DNA of 64,000 nucleotides, taken from the NCBI GenBank assembly GCA_964525605.1, contig CAZGKT010000003.1, positions 62,001 through 126,000 of the forward strand, given 5' to 3'. Shown in pieces: positions 17,810-26,422 of this stretch; position 1 is the first letter of the stretch; each line of letters opens with the position of its first letter. The notes beneath the pieces are model-generated. The model saw only the letters and a program-made list of their open reading frames with translations, was not told the origin of the DNA and made no database searches. The translations under genes were made by a program, and so were the position numbers. Source of the stretch: CAVTWJ01 sp964525605. Lineage in GTDB: Bacteria > Oederibacteriota > Muellerivitia > Muellerivitales > Muellerivitaceae.

Positions 17810-18511
17810 GTGTTCAAAAACAAGGTAAAGACAACAGTCCTCAAAGTTCCAGCGAAAAAGAATGTTCCAAAAACAGCGAATGCTTCGATTCGGGAAAGGG
17901 AAATAGATTCCATTCAAACCACGAAAGGCGACGCTCCTGTCCTGTCCCCCGAAGTCGGCAGGAAACCCTATCGGCCTTTCCGGCTTCCCCGTTTTGGAAA
18001 AAACCAGCTATTGGCTTTCGTCCGCGATCTCAAATGCCTTTTCACATTTTGGGAAATCACCCCGCAAACCGTGGAGATAACCAAACGCGAATTGGGGGAG
18101 GAATACGCGGGAAGTTCGATGTTCTTAAGGATATTCAAGAAACTGGCCGATGGAACTTTCGGTTTTCTCTTCGAAAGGGAAGTCCAGCCGGGGGAAATGA
18201 ATTGTTACGTTTACTTGAAGGAGGAAGGGGGAAGTTATTTCCTGGAAATTTCCCAAAAATCCGGTTCGGGACGATATCTGGTTTTGGCCCGTTCCGACGA
18301 GGTTCAGACCGGCGCCTCGGCCCATGCCCTTCCCCCCAGCGATCCCGCGTGGGAGATGCCGGGGGAAATAAGGGAATATTTCAAGGAGGGTGCGATCGAA
18401 CAATCCTTCCAACCTGGAAAAAAACACTTTTCGGCGGATCTGGGAGTCCAAGGGGGCCTACGCCGCCGCCGGTTAGGCCCCCAGGACCGCCACACGGCCT
18501 CGAAGTTTTGA
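17810..18511 (+). CDS. DUF4912 family protein
   Basis: 233 aa. The central part, LLAFVRDLKCLFTFWEITPQTVEI, then SMFLRIF, and RYLVLARSDEVQT followed by PSDPAWEMP, is characteristic of DUF4912, soluble proteins of unknown function. The N-terminal 50 residues are basic and low-complexity, probably disordered. The start codon is GTG 17810, set by AGGAGGAAT at 17800-17808. It forms a likely operon with the proton ATPase upstream and the PilZ and transporter genes downstream. Confidence 0.75.
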   Translation: MFKNKVKTTVLKVPAKKNVPKTANASIREREIDSIQTTKGDAPVLSPEVGRKPYRPFRLPRFGKNQLLAFVRDLKCLFTFWEITPQTVEITKRELGEEYAGSSMFLRIFKKLADGTFGFLFEREVQPGEMNCYVYLKEEGGSYFLEISQKSGSGRYLVLARSDEVQTGASAHALPPSDPAWEMPGEIREYFKEGAIEQSFQPGKKHFSADLGVQGGLRRRRLGPQDRHTASKF

Positions 18512-18543
18512 TTCAAATTCACGCTTCGGAGAGGAGTTAAAAC

Positions 18544-18942
18544 ATGGCTAACGCAAGTATGGTCGTCAATCAAAGGCTTCATCCCCGAATATCGCTCAAG
18601 ATTCCCGTGAGGTACCGTTTGATCGAGGATCAGGAAGAGATCAAAACCGTCAGGAAGGGTCAAAAAAACGTCCAAGCCAACCAGACCATGGATTTGAGCC
18701 TGAATGGGCTCTACCTTGTGGCCGACTCTATTCCCGAAGTGGGGAGCGTTCTTTGGCTAGATATCGATCTCCACCAAACTTCCCACATCATTTCAGCTTA
18801 TGCCGAGGTGGTGTGGTCAAACCGTACCGGCGGGGGACTTCACTTTGAGGTTATTCAAGAAGAAGACTTGGAAATATTGAAAAACTACCTCTTGCTGACG
18901 CTTCATGCCGTTAAACCAAATGAGGGGCAAAATGAAACCTAA
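18544..18942 (+). CDS. PilZ domain protein
   Basis: 132 aa. A PilZ domain spans almost the whole chain: the N-terminal basic stretch RISLKIPVRYR (RxxxR-like), then DLSLNGLYLVAD, matching the D/NxSxxG motif that binds cyclic di-GMP, and later SAYAEVVWSNRTGGGLHFE. Single-domain PilZ proteins act as c-di-GMP receptors controlling motility, secretion or adhesion by protein contact. Start ATG 18544 follows GAGGAG at 18530-18535. It overlaps the next gene by 11 nt, so the AI-2E-type transporter may be coupled to it. Confidence 0.85.
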   Translation: MANASMVVNQRLHPRISLKIPVRYRLIEDQEEIKTVRKGQKNVQANQTMDLSLNGLYLVADSIPEVGSVLWLDIDLHQTSHIISAYAEVVWSNRTGGGLHFEVIQEEDLEILKNYLLLTLHAVKPNEGQNET

Positions 18943-20065
18943 CGTCACGCCGGAGCGGGGCCGATGGGTCGCGGTGTTCTTCTTTATTTGCTTCGCCTGG
19001 ATCGCCTTCCAGACCTTTCTTCTGGCCCGGCCTTTCCTGCCGGGGCTTTTGGGAGCCGCGATCCTGGGGCTCGTTTTTCTCCCTCTCTATGATCGGGTAC
19101 TCCGGGGGGTTCGCAATCCGAATATCGCGGCGCTTCTTCTGACCGTTGGGATCTTTCTATTGGCCGTACTTCCGGCCGTTTGGATGGGATGGACGGCGGT
19201 CCGGGAAGCGGAATTTCTCCGCCCCACCCTAGTGGGAATCATCGAAAACTCCCAAACGCCTTCCTATATGCAGACTCTCCTGGGTCCTCTTCTCACTTTT
19301 TTCGATAGTTTTCACATTGAACTCAAGCCCCTCTTGTTGGAGGAAAGCTCCCTGATCGGCGGCCAAATGAGTTCGATTGGAACCCACCTGGCTGGGCATT
19401 TACTTAACACGCTTTTTAACGGCTTAATCCTGATGTTGACCCTGTTTTTCGCTTTCCGAAACGGGAGAAAGGCCGCGGAAACGGTACTGTCGGCCCTGCC
19501 CATGGGCTCTCAAGATAAGGAGCCACTGATGAAAAGCGTTTATGGAACCTTTCGGGCGGTTGCGGCGGGTGTTTTCGTGACGGCCTTGGCCGTGGGGGTG
19601 GCGGACACGCTTGGTTTTGTGGCCGCGGGAGTACCGCTTCCAATTTTCTTTGGATTGGCCAGCACGGTGTTCGGCCTTTTAGGAGCTTCGGTTTTGATCA
19701 CGATACCAGCGGCCCTATGGGTGATGAGCCATACAACGGGATGGGGAATCTTTCTCCTCGTGTGGGGAATTCTTGTTTCGATACTGGCCGATCATGGATT
19801 GAAACCGATCTTGATTGGATCACAGGCTCGCATGCCGTTTCTGATTATCCTATTTAGCACCCTAGGGGGAGTGAAGTTGTACGGATTCATGGGATTGTTC
19901 TTGGGCCCCATGGTCGTTACCGCTTTCCTGGCTTTTTGGGATATTTACCGCAGGGATTACGTGGCCGGGCCCTTACTTTCGGGAAAAGGAGGGTACGACC
20001 AGGACCAGGTTTTAACTAGTTCTCCGCCTTTGAAGAAAGGTCGAAAAAAAACTACCCATTCTTGA
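18932..20065 (+). CDS. AI-2E family transporter (PerM/YdiK-like), copy 1
   Basis: 377 aa from ATG 18932, preceded by GAGGGG at 18922-18927; ATG 18905 lies upstream but has a poorer ribosome-binding site. Several membrane helices are evident (VAVFFFICFAWIAFQTF, ALLLTVGIFLLAVLPAV and a C-terminal cluster with GVKLYGFMGLFLGPM). The last motif and the overall helix pattern fit the AI-2E/PerM family, whose members have been linked to export of small molecules or Na+/H+ exchange. A paralogue is at 47378. Substrate unknown. Confidence 0.85.
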   Translation: MKPNVTPERGRWVAVFFFICFAWIAFQTFLLARPFLPGLLGAAILGLVFLPLYDRVLRGVRNPNIAALLLTVGIFLLAVLPAVWMGWTAVREAEFLRPTLVGIIENSQTPSYMQTLLGPLLTFFDSFHIELKPLLLEESSLIGGQMSSIGTHLAGHLLNTLFNGLILMLTLFFAFRNGRKAAETVLSALPMGSQDKEPLMKSVYGTFRAVAAGVFVTALAVGVADTLGFVAAGVPLPIFFGLASTVFGLLGASVLITIPAALWVMSHTTGWGIFLLVWGILVSILADHGLKPILIGSQARMPFLIILFSTLGGVKLYGFMGLFLGPMVVTAFLAFWDIYRRDYVAGPLLSGKGGYDQDQVLTSSPPLKKGRKKTTHS

Positions 20066-20086
20066 CTCGCGCCCGGGAGGGAAAAT

Positions 20087-20123
20087 CGATTGAAATGATC
20101 GATTCCACCGATCATTACGATAA
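20087..20123. promoter_or_regulatory. Putative enhancer (UAS) inverted repeat, degenerate
   Basis: CGATTGAAATGAT (20087-20099) and ATCATTACGATAA (20111-20123), spacer 11 nt. It is centred about 70 bp upstream of the -24 GG at 20175. Weaker than the consensus but in the right place. Confidence 0.45.
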
Positions 20124-20173
20124 CTTTGGAACCGGAACGGGGCACCCCAGGGCTTCTAAAGACCAAAACACCG

Positions 20174-20189
20174 GGGCACGGGACTTGCT
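20174..20189 (+). promoter_or_regulatory. Sigma-54 promoter core for the response regulator operon
   Basis: GGGCACGGGACTTGCT: GG 20175-20176, N10, GC 20187-20188. The ATG at 20193 lies ahead of the expected transcript start (about 20200), which favours GTG 20241 as the translation start. Confidence 0.75.
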
Positions 20190-20240
20190 TTAATGCTCAG
20201 CCTGAACCCAAGTCCAAAAAGAAATGTGAGGAGACCTTCC

Positions 20241-20726
20241 GTGGTCAAAAGTGAAATGCCCGTCAAGATTCTTCTAGTCGACGATATACCCGCGAATCTG
20301 CTTTCATTGGAAGCCGTCTTGGAAAGCCTGGATATGACCCTGATGAGGGCCAATTCAGGAGAAGAAGCTTTGGCTCAAATCCAGCGGGACGATTTCGCGG
20401 TCATTGTGATGGACGTCCGGATGCCTGAAATGGACGGGTTTGAAACAGCGGCGACGATCCGCCAGCGTGACCCTGAACGGAATATGCCCATCATTTTCCT
20501 GACGGCGGCCCAGGATAATCCGACGGATAAGGCACGTGCCTATGCCGAGGGGGCTATCGACTTTATGCTAAAACCCTACGTTCCATCCGAACTCCGAACC
20601 AAGGTGGCGGTTTTAAGCGACCTGTTCCGAAAGAACAAAGAGTTGGTCGTGCATATTAACTACCTCAACAACCGCGTCCGGGAACTCGAAAACCAGAATT
20701 TGACGTTAAAAGGAGAGGGCCGATGA
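20241..20726 (+). CDS. Single-domain response regulator with C-terminal coiled coil
   Basis: 161 aa from GTG 20241 (GAGGAGA at 20228-20234). A receiver domain occupies residues 8-130: acidic pair in ILLVDDIPAN, phosphoacceptor Asp58 in VIVMDVRMPEMDG, Thr in FLTAA, and Lys in FMLKPY. There is no DNA-binding or enzymatic output; the final about 30 residues (VVHINYLNNRVRELENQNLTL) form a short coiled coil. Such proteins relay phosphate or signal by protein contact. No histidine kinase is encoded in the window. It overlaps the DUF2959 gene by 4 nt (ATGA), so the two are co-expressed from the sigma-54 promoter. Confidence 0.88.
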   Translation: MVKSEMPVKILLVDDIPANLLSLEAVLESLDMTLMRANSGEEALAQIQRDDFAVIVMDVRMPEMDGFETAATIRQRDPERNMPIIFLTAAQDNPTDKARAYAEGAIDFMLKPYVPSELRTKVAVLSDLFRKNKELVVHINYLNNRVRELENQNLTLKGEGR

Positions 20727-21376
20727 ATCTAAAAATAAAAAGGGCGGTATTTCTCAACACGGTCATTCTCGCAGCCTTCCTGCTTCAGGTGGGGTGTGGG
20801 ACGACGGGCCGGCAACGGTCCAACGATACGCGAACCACCATGAAAGCCGTGGAGCAAGACTATATCCAGGCCCTCGCGCAGGTGGATGCCACCGGGGCAT
20901 CGCTCGACAGCATCGTTAACGCCAATCAGCCTGACGAAAACAAGGCTTTGCAAGTTTACTCGGATAACGTCCATAAGATGAAAGATATGGAACAACGGCT
21001 GTTTGATCAGGCGGATCAGATGCGATCTCAGCAAAAAGACTATTTTGAGGAATGGCGCATGCAGGGAAACACCTATACCAACCCGCAGATTCAGGCTCTC
21101 AGTGATCAACGCCGCGCCGATTTGAGCGCGGTCTTCGCGAATATTGCCGAGGCGAGTGTGGGCGTCAAAGGGGCCTTTAAGGCCTATATGTCCGATTTGG
21201 TACAAATTCAAACTTATCTTTCAACCGATCTCACCCCAAAAGGTATTGCGGCCATCACTCCGACGGTCCAGCAATCCGTCAGCGATGGGGACAGCCTGAA
21301 GGGTGCGGTGAACCCGGTGTTGACTGCGATCGCGAACGCTCGGGCGGAGTTGGCCCAGGGTGCTAATAAAGAATAA
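20723..21376 (+). CDS. DUF2959-like lipoprotein
   Basis: 217 aa. N-terminal signal (FLNTVILAAFLLQVGCGTT) ends with a lipobox-like VGC at about residue 25, so the protein is probably lipid-anchored. The rest is helical and polar (MKAVEQDYIQALAQVDATG, DQADQMRSQQKDYFEEW), with no membrane helix, matching the DUF2959 style of periplasmic helical proteins. Function unknown. Its ATG overlaps the response regulator stop, so it is translated from the same sigma-54 transcript. Confidence 0.72.
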   Translation: MNLKIKRAVFLNTVILAAFLLQVGCGTTGRQRSNDTRTTMKAVEQDYIQALAQVDATGASLDSIVNANQPDENKALQVYSDNVHKMKDMEQRLFDQADQMRSQQKDYFEEWRMQGNTYTNPQIQALSDQRRADLSAVFANIAEASVGVKGAFKAYMSDLVQIQTYLSTDLTPKGIAAITPTVQQSVSDGDSLKGAVNPVLTAIANARAELAQGANKE

Positions 21377-21508
21377 GTCATTAGCTAGGGAAGGGTTTTT
21401 TAGATCCGGATCACGAGGGTTGATGTTGGGCATGGTGGTTAAACATTTTGCTCGATTTGGTTTACGAAAAAGTTTTTAGAAAAATTCAGCATCACAGGGA
21501 GAATTTGA

Positions 21509-22060
21509 ATGAGGAAGTTATTCAAAAAGGGTGGGTTTGTGTTTGTGGCAGCTGGGTTATTTGTGGGTCTCGGTTTGTCGGCGAGGGCGGATGAAAACAC
21601 GCTGAAAGACGGCGAGGGAAACACACAATTGAGCGAGGATCATGCCTGGGATAAGGGCGGATGGGAAGATACCTGCAACAAAAAATGCGATCTGACCAGC
21701 GACCAGAAGACAAAGTTGAAATCAATTTTCAAGAAGCAACGGGAATCCACTCAGCCCCTGGTGGACCAGATCAAGGTGGATATGGCGACTCTTCAGCAGA
21801 AGGTGGATGCCAAGGCCGGGGATGAGGATATCAAGACGATCCTGGTGAATCTCGATGATGAAAAAAACAAGCTGGCGAACGTTCGGGATAGTTTTGAGGA
21901 CAAACTGGATAATCTATTGACGCCTACCCAGGAAGCCAAGTTCCTATTGGCCAAGACCGGACACAACAAGTGGGAGAATAAAGACCAAGAAAAACGAACG
22001 GGTGAATTGACGAAGGGCGATGATACGTCCGAAAATTCCAATTCTGGAGCTGCGAAGTAA
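21509..22060 (+). CDS. Spy/CpxP-like periplasmic helical protein
   Basis: 183 aa with a signal peptide (KGGFVFVAAGLFVGLGLSARA). The mature part contains CDLTSDQKTKLKSIFKKQ and, further on, LDNLLTPTQEAKFLLAK, two LTxxQ-type motifs typical of Spy/CpxP/heavy-metal-resistance periplasmic chaperones. The C-terminal tail is polar and low-complexity. Such proteins form cradle-shaped dimers that protect periplasmic proteins under envelope stress. RBS GGGAGAA at 21496-21502 precedes ATG 21509. It lies 132 nt after DUF2959 and ends before a terminator. Confidence 0.7.
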   Translation: MRKLFKKGGFVFVAAGLFVGLGLSARADENTLKDGEGNTQLSEDHAWDKGGWEDTCNKKCDLTSDQKTKLKSIFKKQRESTQPLVDQIKVDMATLQQKVDAKAGDEDIKTILVNLDDEKNKLANVRDSFEDKLDNLLTPTQEAKFLLAKTGHNKWENKDQEKRTGELTKGDDTSENSNSGAAK

Positions 22061-22088
22061 CTCTGGATTGTGTTTGCTTTTCTGTTGC

Positions 22089-22124
22089 GCCCTTTGGCGT
22101 TTATCGCCGAAGGGCTTTTTTATT
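22089..22124 (+). terminator. Rho-independent terminator
   Basis: GCCCTTTGGCG (22089-22099) pairs with CGCCGAAGGGC (22105-22115), then TTTTTTATT. It ends the response regulator/Spy-like transcript. Confidence 0.85.
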
Positions 22125-22292
22125 AGGGGGATATTGGTTCCGAAACCAGCTCGATCAAAGTGATCGTATCCCGCTTTAATCACTTCGCCTTTATTGAGAT
22201 ATTCATATCTATTCATTGGCCCAAGGGGTAGGGTGGAACTGAGACGGATGAGCGACCATTGAGTCAAGCGTACCAACGACTCGAAATTAAAA

Positions 22293-23249
22293 GTGAATAT
22301 AAAAAGTTGGAAAGGTTTTTCTGCCGAGCAGACCAAGCGCCAAGAAAAATTAGAAAATTTTTGGCCCATCCAAAGGTTTAATCTAAATTCCGGAAGTCTG
22401 AGCGGGTTAAATGCTTCGCGGTTTCAGGTCTTTGGGCGGCACCGGTTTGTAATCCTGGGTTTAATTTTGATTCTCTTCCTTCCCCTGTTGGTCCATGGAG
22501 ATGAAGAAAAATGGATTTTCCTGCCTTCCGCCCCACTCTTTCAACCTGTCATCGGTGATCCCAATGATACAACCACCTCGGTCATCGCTTACACCAACGA
22601 ATCCCGCTTTGAAGGTGCCTTTGGGGCCACGGCTGAAATTATTCGTTATCTTCCCGTGGATCAAACTCAATGGGCTGCCGGTATCTTCGGTTGCGGTCAT
22701 ATTCTTTTCGATGAGGTCGGCGGAAACTATCCCATGCAGGTGGGAAACTGGTTTGTGGGCGGCTATCTCAGCGAATCCTGCGGTCTCTTTTCCAACCGGT
22801 TCGAGTATGAGCATGAAAGTTCCCATTTAGGCGATTCGCTTCAGGGGATCGTACCTCCCATCATTTATAACGGCGAAAACATCAACTTCACCGATGCATT
22901 CCAACCCTGCGAATATTTGCGCCTTACCGGGCAAATGGGCCTTTGGGTTTCCGGCCTCCCGGAAAACAAGGATTTTTTTGAGAGCTTGGAGGGAGAGATC
23001 TATACGCCTGGGTTCGTGCTGGGTGGAACCTACACCCGAGGATATGCCACCGCGGATTTCGAATGGAAGGATGAGTTGGCCGGAGTTTTCAACAAGAGCT
23101 TCCAATTGGGTGTCCAATGGAAATTCAAGAAAGAGGAATCCAGGGATTTGCGGGTCGCGCTGACGTACTACGAAGGAAATTCGGAATATGGCCAGTTTTA
23201 CATGAGCCACGACGAACATGTGGGAATAGGGGTTTACTTTGATCCCTGA
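22293..23249 (+). CDS. DUF1207-like outer-membrane protein (copy 1)
   Basis: 318 aa if started at GTG 22293; the hydrophobic signal (RFVILGLILILFLPLLVHG) begins only near residue 50, so the true start may be later although no good alternative codon with an RBS is seen. The body starts EEKWIFLPSAPLFQPVIGDP, followed by alternating aromatic/polar strands and the end GQFYMSHDEHVGIGVYFDP. This fits DUF1207, a predicted beta-barrel outer-membrane family of unknown function. It overlaps the next gene, a diverged paralogue, by 11 nt. Confidence 0.72.
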   Translation: MNIKSWKGFSAEQTKRQEKLENFWPIQRFNLNSGSLSGLNASRFQVFGRHRFVILGLILILFLPLLVHGDEEKWIFLPSAPLFQPVIGDPNDTTTSVIAYTNESRFEGAFGATAEIIRYLPVDQTQWAAGIFGCGHILFDEVGGNYPMQVGNWFVGGYLSESCGLFSNRFEYEHESSHLGDSLQGIVPPIIYNGENINFTDAFQPCEYLRLTGQMGLWVSGLPENKDFFESLEGEIYTPGFVLGGTYTRGYATADFEWKDELAGVFNKSFQLGVQWKFKKEESRDLRVALTYYEGNSEYGQFYMSHDEHVGIGVYFDP

Positions 23250-24114
23250 ACGAAAAAGTTTGGATTTGCGATATTGGTTGTTGGCCTTGACGCTGTTATG
23301 TCAGCTTCCCTTAGGCCTTTGGGCCCAAGAAGACCGTCTTCTTTTCCTGCCCGGCGAATCGGTTTTTAACCACTTGATTGGCGATCCAAGAGAATTCCAA
23401 AGCTCCCTCATCGCCGAGTTAACCCAGGAAAGGTTTGATGGTTCGATCGCGGCCACCCCGGAGTTTTTACAATGGATTCAATCGAACGGCACGAAGTGGG
23501 GATGGGGAATTGAGGGGGATACTTTCATCCAGGTAGAATCGCCGGGTTATGGGCATTATTCGCTGACCGACTCAAATTACTACCTGGTTTTGCCCGAAAG
23601 GGTCAGCGATTGGTACCTAGGTACTTATTTCAGCGAATCCTACGGCGACTTTTCCAACCGGTTGGAGTTTCTACACGTGAGTTCCCAACTCGGAGACGGT
23701 TTTTTTGATTCGACGAAAAGTTTTCCCTACCTGCAGGAAAGTTTCCGTTTCACAGCCTCTTATCAAGCCACCGACCGAATTCGATTTTATATGGGGACGG
23801 GTTATTACACGGAGGCTATACCGGAGGAAGCGCCTTGTTTTATTCAAATGGGAACTGAACTTTACACATCCTCTTTCGACATGATGCTCGCCACAACGGG
23901 CCGCGGCTATTTCACCTATGATCTGCAGGCCAGCCAGTCCTTGGGAGGGGTCTTCAACCAAAATTTCGCGGTTGGGTTTCAGTGGAAATGGAAAAAAGAA
24001 ACCCACCAAGCGATCCGGTTGGCCCTCATTTACTACAACGGCAATAATGATTTCGGCCAGTTTTACCGGCAGAACGATAATCATTGGGCGTTAGGCCTGT
24101 TCTTTGATCCCTAA
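23239..24114 (+). CDS. DUF1207-like outer-membrane protein (copy 2)
   Basis: 291 aa, a tandem paralogue of the preceding gene: LLFLPGESVFNHLIGDPRE corresponds to the FLPSAPLFQPVIGDPND segment, and the end GQFYRQNDNHWALGLFFDP to the end of copy 1. A signal peptide (WLLALTLLCQLPLGLWA, then QED) implies export. The start is TTG 23239, overlapping copy 1, so translation is probably coupled. Two adjacent diverged copies may form a hetero-oligomer or serve related ligands; this is inference. Confidence 0.75.
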   Translation: MIPERKSLDLRYWLLALTLLCQLPLGLWAQEDRLLFLPGESVFNHLIGDPREFQSSLIAELTQERFDGSIAATPEFLQWIQSNGTKWGWGIEGDTFIQVESPGYGHYSLTDSNYYLVLPERVSDWYLGTYFSESYGDFSNRLEFLHVSSQLGDGFFDSTKSFPYLQESFRFTASYQATDRIRFYMGTGYYTEAIPEEAPCFIQMGTELYTSSFDMMLATTGRGYFTYDLQASQSLGGVFNQNFAVGFQWKWKKETHQAIRLALIYYNGNNDFGQFYRQNDNHWALGLFFDP

Positions 24115-24165
24115 ACGGGAAAGGGGGCAAGACCGGCTTCTCCCGGTTCCAAAGGGGCCAAAGAA

Positions 24166-24807
24166 TTAGCCCCGTTCGCCCTCCAGCCACTTTTCGTAAC
24201 TGATGCGGGGAAGATGCATGAAGGCTCCCTGGGTTTTGACGTAGTTTCCCGCGCCGTTCATCCGGCCCACCGCGTGAAAATCCTGAGCGAGGATATAGGG
24301 ACCTTGGGGATCGAGAAACCGGTCTTCCACGTAGACCGCCAAAACTTTCCCTAGGATGATGCGCGACCGGCTGGGCTGGAGGGTTTCATAGAGCCGACAT
24401 TCCAGGGCGGCATGGGCTTCCTTTATTCGGGGAACGGAAACGGCCGAGGAAGATTCGGCCGTCAGGCCCGCCATTTCCAGTTCGCTGATCCCAGGAGGAA
24501 AATCCACTGCGCAATAGTTCATTTGCCGGACGATATCCTCCGTCACCACATTGATGACGAATTCACCGATCCGTTCGATATTTAGGGCCGTGTCCTTGAG
24601 CCTCTCTCCCTCGCCGGGCGGGGCCGCGATCCCCAGGCCCACGATAGGAGGATCCAGGCAAAGATAATTGTAGGCGCTGAAAGGGGCTGCGTTGATTTTT
24701 CCGTTGGGGTCCAGCGTGGTGACCAGGGCGATAGGGCGGGGAGCCACCAGGCCGATCATGAGGTTGTAAACATTACGCAGGGTCGTGTTATGGAAGTCGA
24801 ATTTCAT
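24166..24807 (-). CDS. Flavin reductase-like FMN-binding split-barrel protein
   Basis: 213 aa on the minus strand, start 24807 behind GGGAGG. The motifs MIGLVAPRPIALVTTLDPNGKINAAPFSAYNYL and PPIVGLGIA are typical of the flavin reductase family, whose members bind FMN and reduce flavin or act with monooxygenases. Further on, FVINVVTEDIVRQMNYC, and the end YVKTQGAFMHLPRISYEKW. The exact partner is unknown. It is convergent with the DUF1207 pair and divergent from the sigma-54 promoter at 25024. Confidence 0.85.
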   Translation of the reverse strand: MKFDFHNTTLRNVYNLMIGLVAPRPIALVTTLDPNGKINAAPFSAYNYLCLDPPIVGLGIAAPPGEGERLKDTALNIERIGEFVINVVTEDIVRQMNYCAVDFPPGISELEMAGLTAESSSAVSVPRIKEAHAALECRLYETLQPSRSRIILGKVLAVYVEDRFLDPQGPYILAQDFHAVGRMNGAGNYVKTQGAFMHLPRISYEKWLEGERG

Positions 24808-24930
24808 GGGAATCCTCCCGGGTTGATGAAGATTAGATTCTATTCCCAGGGCTTCCCCTGAAGCGAGTCTCTGCGCTTCAATTCCCGTCCGTCAAATTCG
24901 AGAGGACAATACCGATGCGGCATTCCTTTC

Positions 24931-24965
24931 GTATCAAAATGAGATTTTCCCATCCCTTTTGATTC
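24931..24965. promoter_or_regulatory. Putative enhancer (UAS) inverted repeat
   Basis: GTATCAAAATGAG (24931-24943) and TCCCTTTTGATTC (24953-24965), spacer 9 nt. It is centred about 77 bp upstream of the -24 GG at 25025. Confidence 0.55.
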
Positions 24966-25023
24966 CTTTCCCCGCTATTCGCGATCCGGGAGTCTGATTT
25001 GCCCGTGAAACGGGTTGAGTAGA

Positions 25024-25039
25024 CGGCTTGGTTCTTGCT
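25024..25039 (+). promoter_or_regulatory. Sigma-54 promoter core for the DUF2934-like gene
   Basis: CGGCTTGGTTCTTGCT: GG 25025-25026, N10, GC 25037-25038. Confidence 0.75.
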
Positions 25040-25100
25040 TTATCAAGAAGGGAAGGTTGGCCCCAACTAGTTTGGCCCAATTCGCAAAAAGGAAATTCAT

Positions 25101-25277
25101 ATGAGTCACAGAAGAATGAGCAGCACAGCGACTTTAGAAAAAGAAGATATCAACGTAAGACTGAATCAGGAAGCTGGTTATTACAGCGGCTTGAAATTTG
25201 GGTTTACCGAAAATCCGAGCGATCTTTTGAAGGCTTGGATTCAGGCGGAAGTTGAGGCCTTGGAAGGCCGAGAATAA
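25101..25277 (+). CDS. DUF2934-like small protein (58 aa)
   Basis: ATG 25101, with AAAGGAAA at 25087-25094, encodes 58 residues ending TAA 25275-25277. The C-terminal half, LNQEAGYYSGLKFGFTENP then DLLKAWIQAEVEALE, resembles DUF2934, whose hallmark is a Trp followed by AExE after a Gly-rich helix pair. These small proteins have unknown function. The sigma-54 core 60 nt upstream and the proper leader length support the assignment over the overlapping alternative frame. Two similar segments are embedded in the tail of the proton ATPase at 2170. Confidence 0.7.
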   Translation: MSHRRMSSTATLEKEDINVRLNQEAGYYSGLKFGFTENPSDLLKAWIQAEVEALEGRE

Positions 25278-25374
25278 CGCGAGCCTGAGGTAAATAAACT
25301 TTCAAGGTTCTCCGCTAAAGACCGATTTGAGCTTTGCTAGGAGCCTTCTTCGCTAAAGGCATTCCCTTGGTTCC

Positions 25375-25410
25375 ACCCCAAAACGATGACTCCGACGATC
25401 AATTTGATCG
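25375..25410. promoter_or_regulatory. Putative enhancer (UAS) inverted repeat
   Basis: ACCCCAAAACGAT (25375-25387) and ATCAATTTGATCG (25398-25410), spacer 10 nt. It is centred about 121 bp upstream of the -24 GG at 25513. Confidence 0.55.
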
Positions 25411-25511
25411 CAGGAAACGGGATCGGAGCCTCCTAAAACGTTGTTCCTAATCTTAAACGAGTCCCAAGGGCCCTTTACGGCCAAACGGACGATTGACCGA
25501 GTGAATTTGCA

Positions 25512-25527
25512 GGGCATGTTCCTTGCT
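25512..25527 (+). promoter_or_regulatory. Sigma-54 promoter core for the 25596 gene
   Basis: GGGCATGTTCCTTGCT: GG 25513-25514, N10, GC 25525-25526. The bases that follow (about 25536-25556) contain ATGGGATTCCATGG, similar to the region just after the cores at 5749 and 44397. Confidence 0.82.
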
Positions 25528-25595
25528 TTAACCCCCCCATGGGATTCCATGGGGCATCTGGAAAACCAAACTCTAAATAACTTGGGAGGTTTTTT

Positions 25596-26369
25596 GTGAA
25601 ACGATCAGCTTTGGTAGGAGCCGCCCTATGGGTCACAGGAATGGTGGGAGGCGCGTGGGCCCAAGAAACCTTGGTCACCGAGAAGATCACGCCTGATGTT
25701 TCCACAATGGAAGAGAACCATCCGATGATATTTGAATTGCGGGACCGCATTCAAAATCAACGGGACCGCATCAATCGGGGCGTGGATGACAATACAATAA
25801 CAATGGAAGTGGCCACGACTTTCCGAGGTGTTTTGGAATCGGTCGAGAAACAAATGAAAATCGATTACAAATCCAACGGATCGGAAAAACTCATGAAGTT
25901 GACGAGGGATCAATTTATAACCCTCAACACCCTGTTGGATTCGAATTCCAAAACGATCCACGAGATGAAACAGACTTTTTATTACTACGACCCCTATTTC
26001 AATCATTATTACGATGATTTAACGGTTTCCGATGCGTCATCTGATCGCGTGCCTGCCCTGGAAGAATCGCATCCGATGATTTTTGAGCTTCGGGACCGCA
26101 TCCGGAATCAACGGGATCGGATCGATGAGGGTTTAAAGGCCAAAACGCTTTCGGAAGACCAGGCTGCGTCCTGCCGTGAGGTCTTGCAATCGGTCGAAAA
26201 GAAAATGGGGAACGACTACAAGTCCAATGGACAAGCGAAAAGAATGAGATTGACCCGGGAACAATACCTGGCCTGCAACACCACACTGGATACGAATTCC
26301 ATCGCCATCCACGAGGGGAAACAATTCTTTTATTTCTACGGCCCCTATTACAACCAGTATTGGTTCTGA
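25596..26369 (+). CDS. Secreted protein with two ENHPMIFELRDRI repeats (copy 2)
   Basis: 257 aa, paralogue of the gene at 5831, from GTG 25596 behind the same GGGAGG-T-run leader. Signal peptide KRSALVGAALWVTGMVGGAWA, then QET. Two units of about 95 residues begin EENHPMIFELRDRI and EESHPMIFELRDRI, carry VLESVEKQM...DYKSNGS or VLQSVEKKM...DYKSNG, then LDSNS or LDTNS, and end TFYYYDPYF and QFFYFYGPYY. The Asp/Tyr linker of copy 1 is reduced. Family unknown. Same promoter type and same adjacent membrane gene as copy 1, so the whole cassette was duplicated. Confidence 0.85.
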   Translation: MKRSALVGAALWVTGMVGGAWAQETLVTEKITPDVSTMEENHPMIFELRDRIQNQRDRINRGVDDNTITMEVATTFRGVLESVEKQMKIDYKSNGSEKLMKLTRDQFITLNTLLDSNSKTIHEMKQTFYYYDPYFNHYYDDLTVSDASSDRVPALEESHPMIFELRDRIRNQRDRIDEGLKAKTLSEDQAASCREVLQSVEKKMGNDYKSNGQAKRMRLTREQYLACNTTLDTNSIAIHEGKQFFYFYGPYYNQYWF

Positions 26370-26422
26370 TTCTTCGATGGGTTGGAAGGGATCGTTCTTT
26401 AATAGGCGAAAAGGAGAAATGC

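Noticed and set aside
21430..21470. Possible sigma-54 core before the Spy-like gene (GGTTAAACATTTTGCT)
   Set aside because: The spacing from GG to GC is 11, not 10, and there is no enhancer repeat upstream.
22152..22187. Enhancer-like repeat (CGATCAAAGTGAT plus a weak partner) upstream of the DUF1207 pair
   Set aside because: The left arm fits but no GG-N10-GC core was found between it and 22293, so it is not called as part of the regulon.
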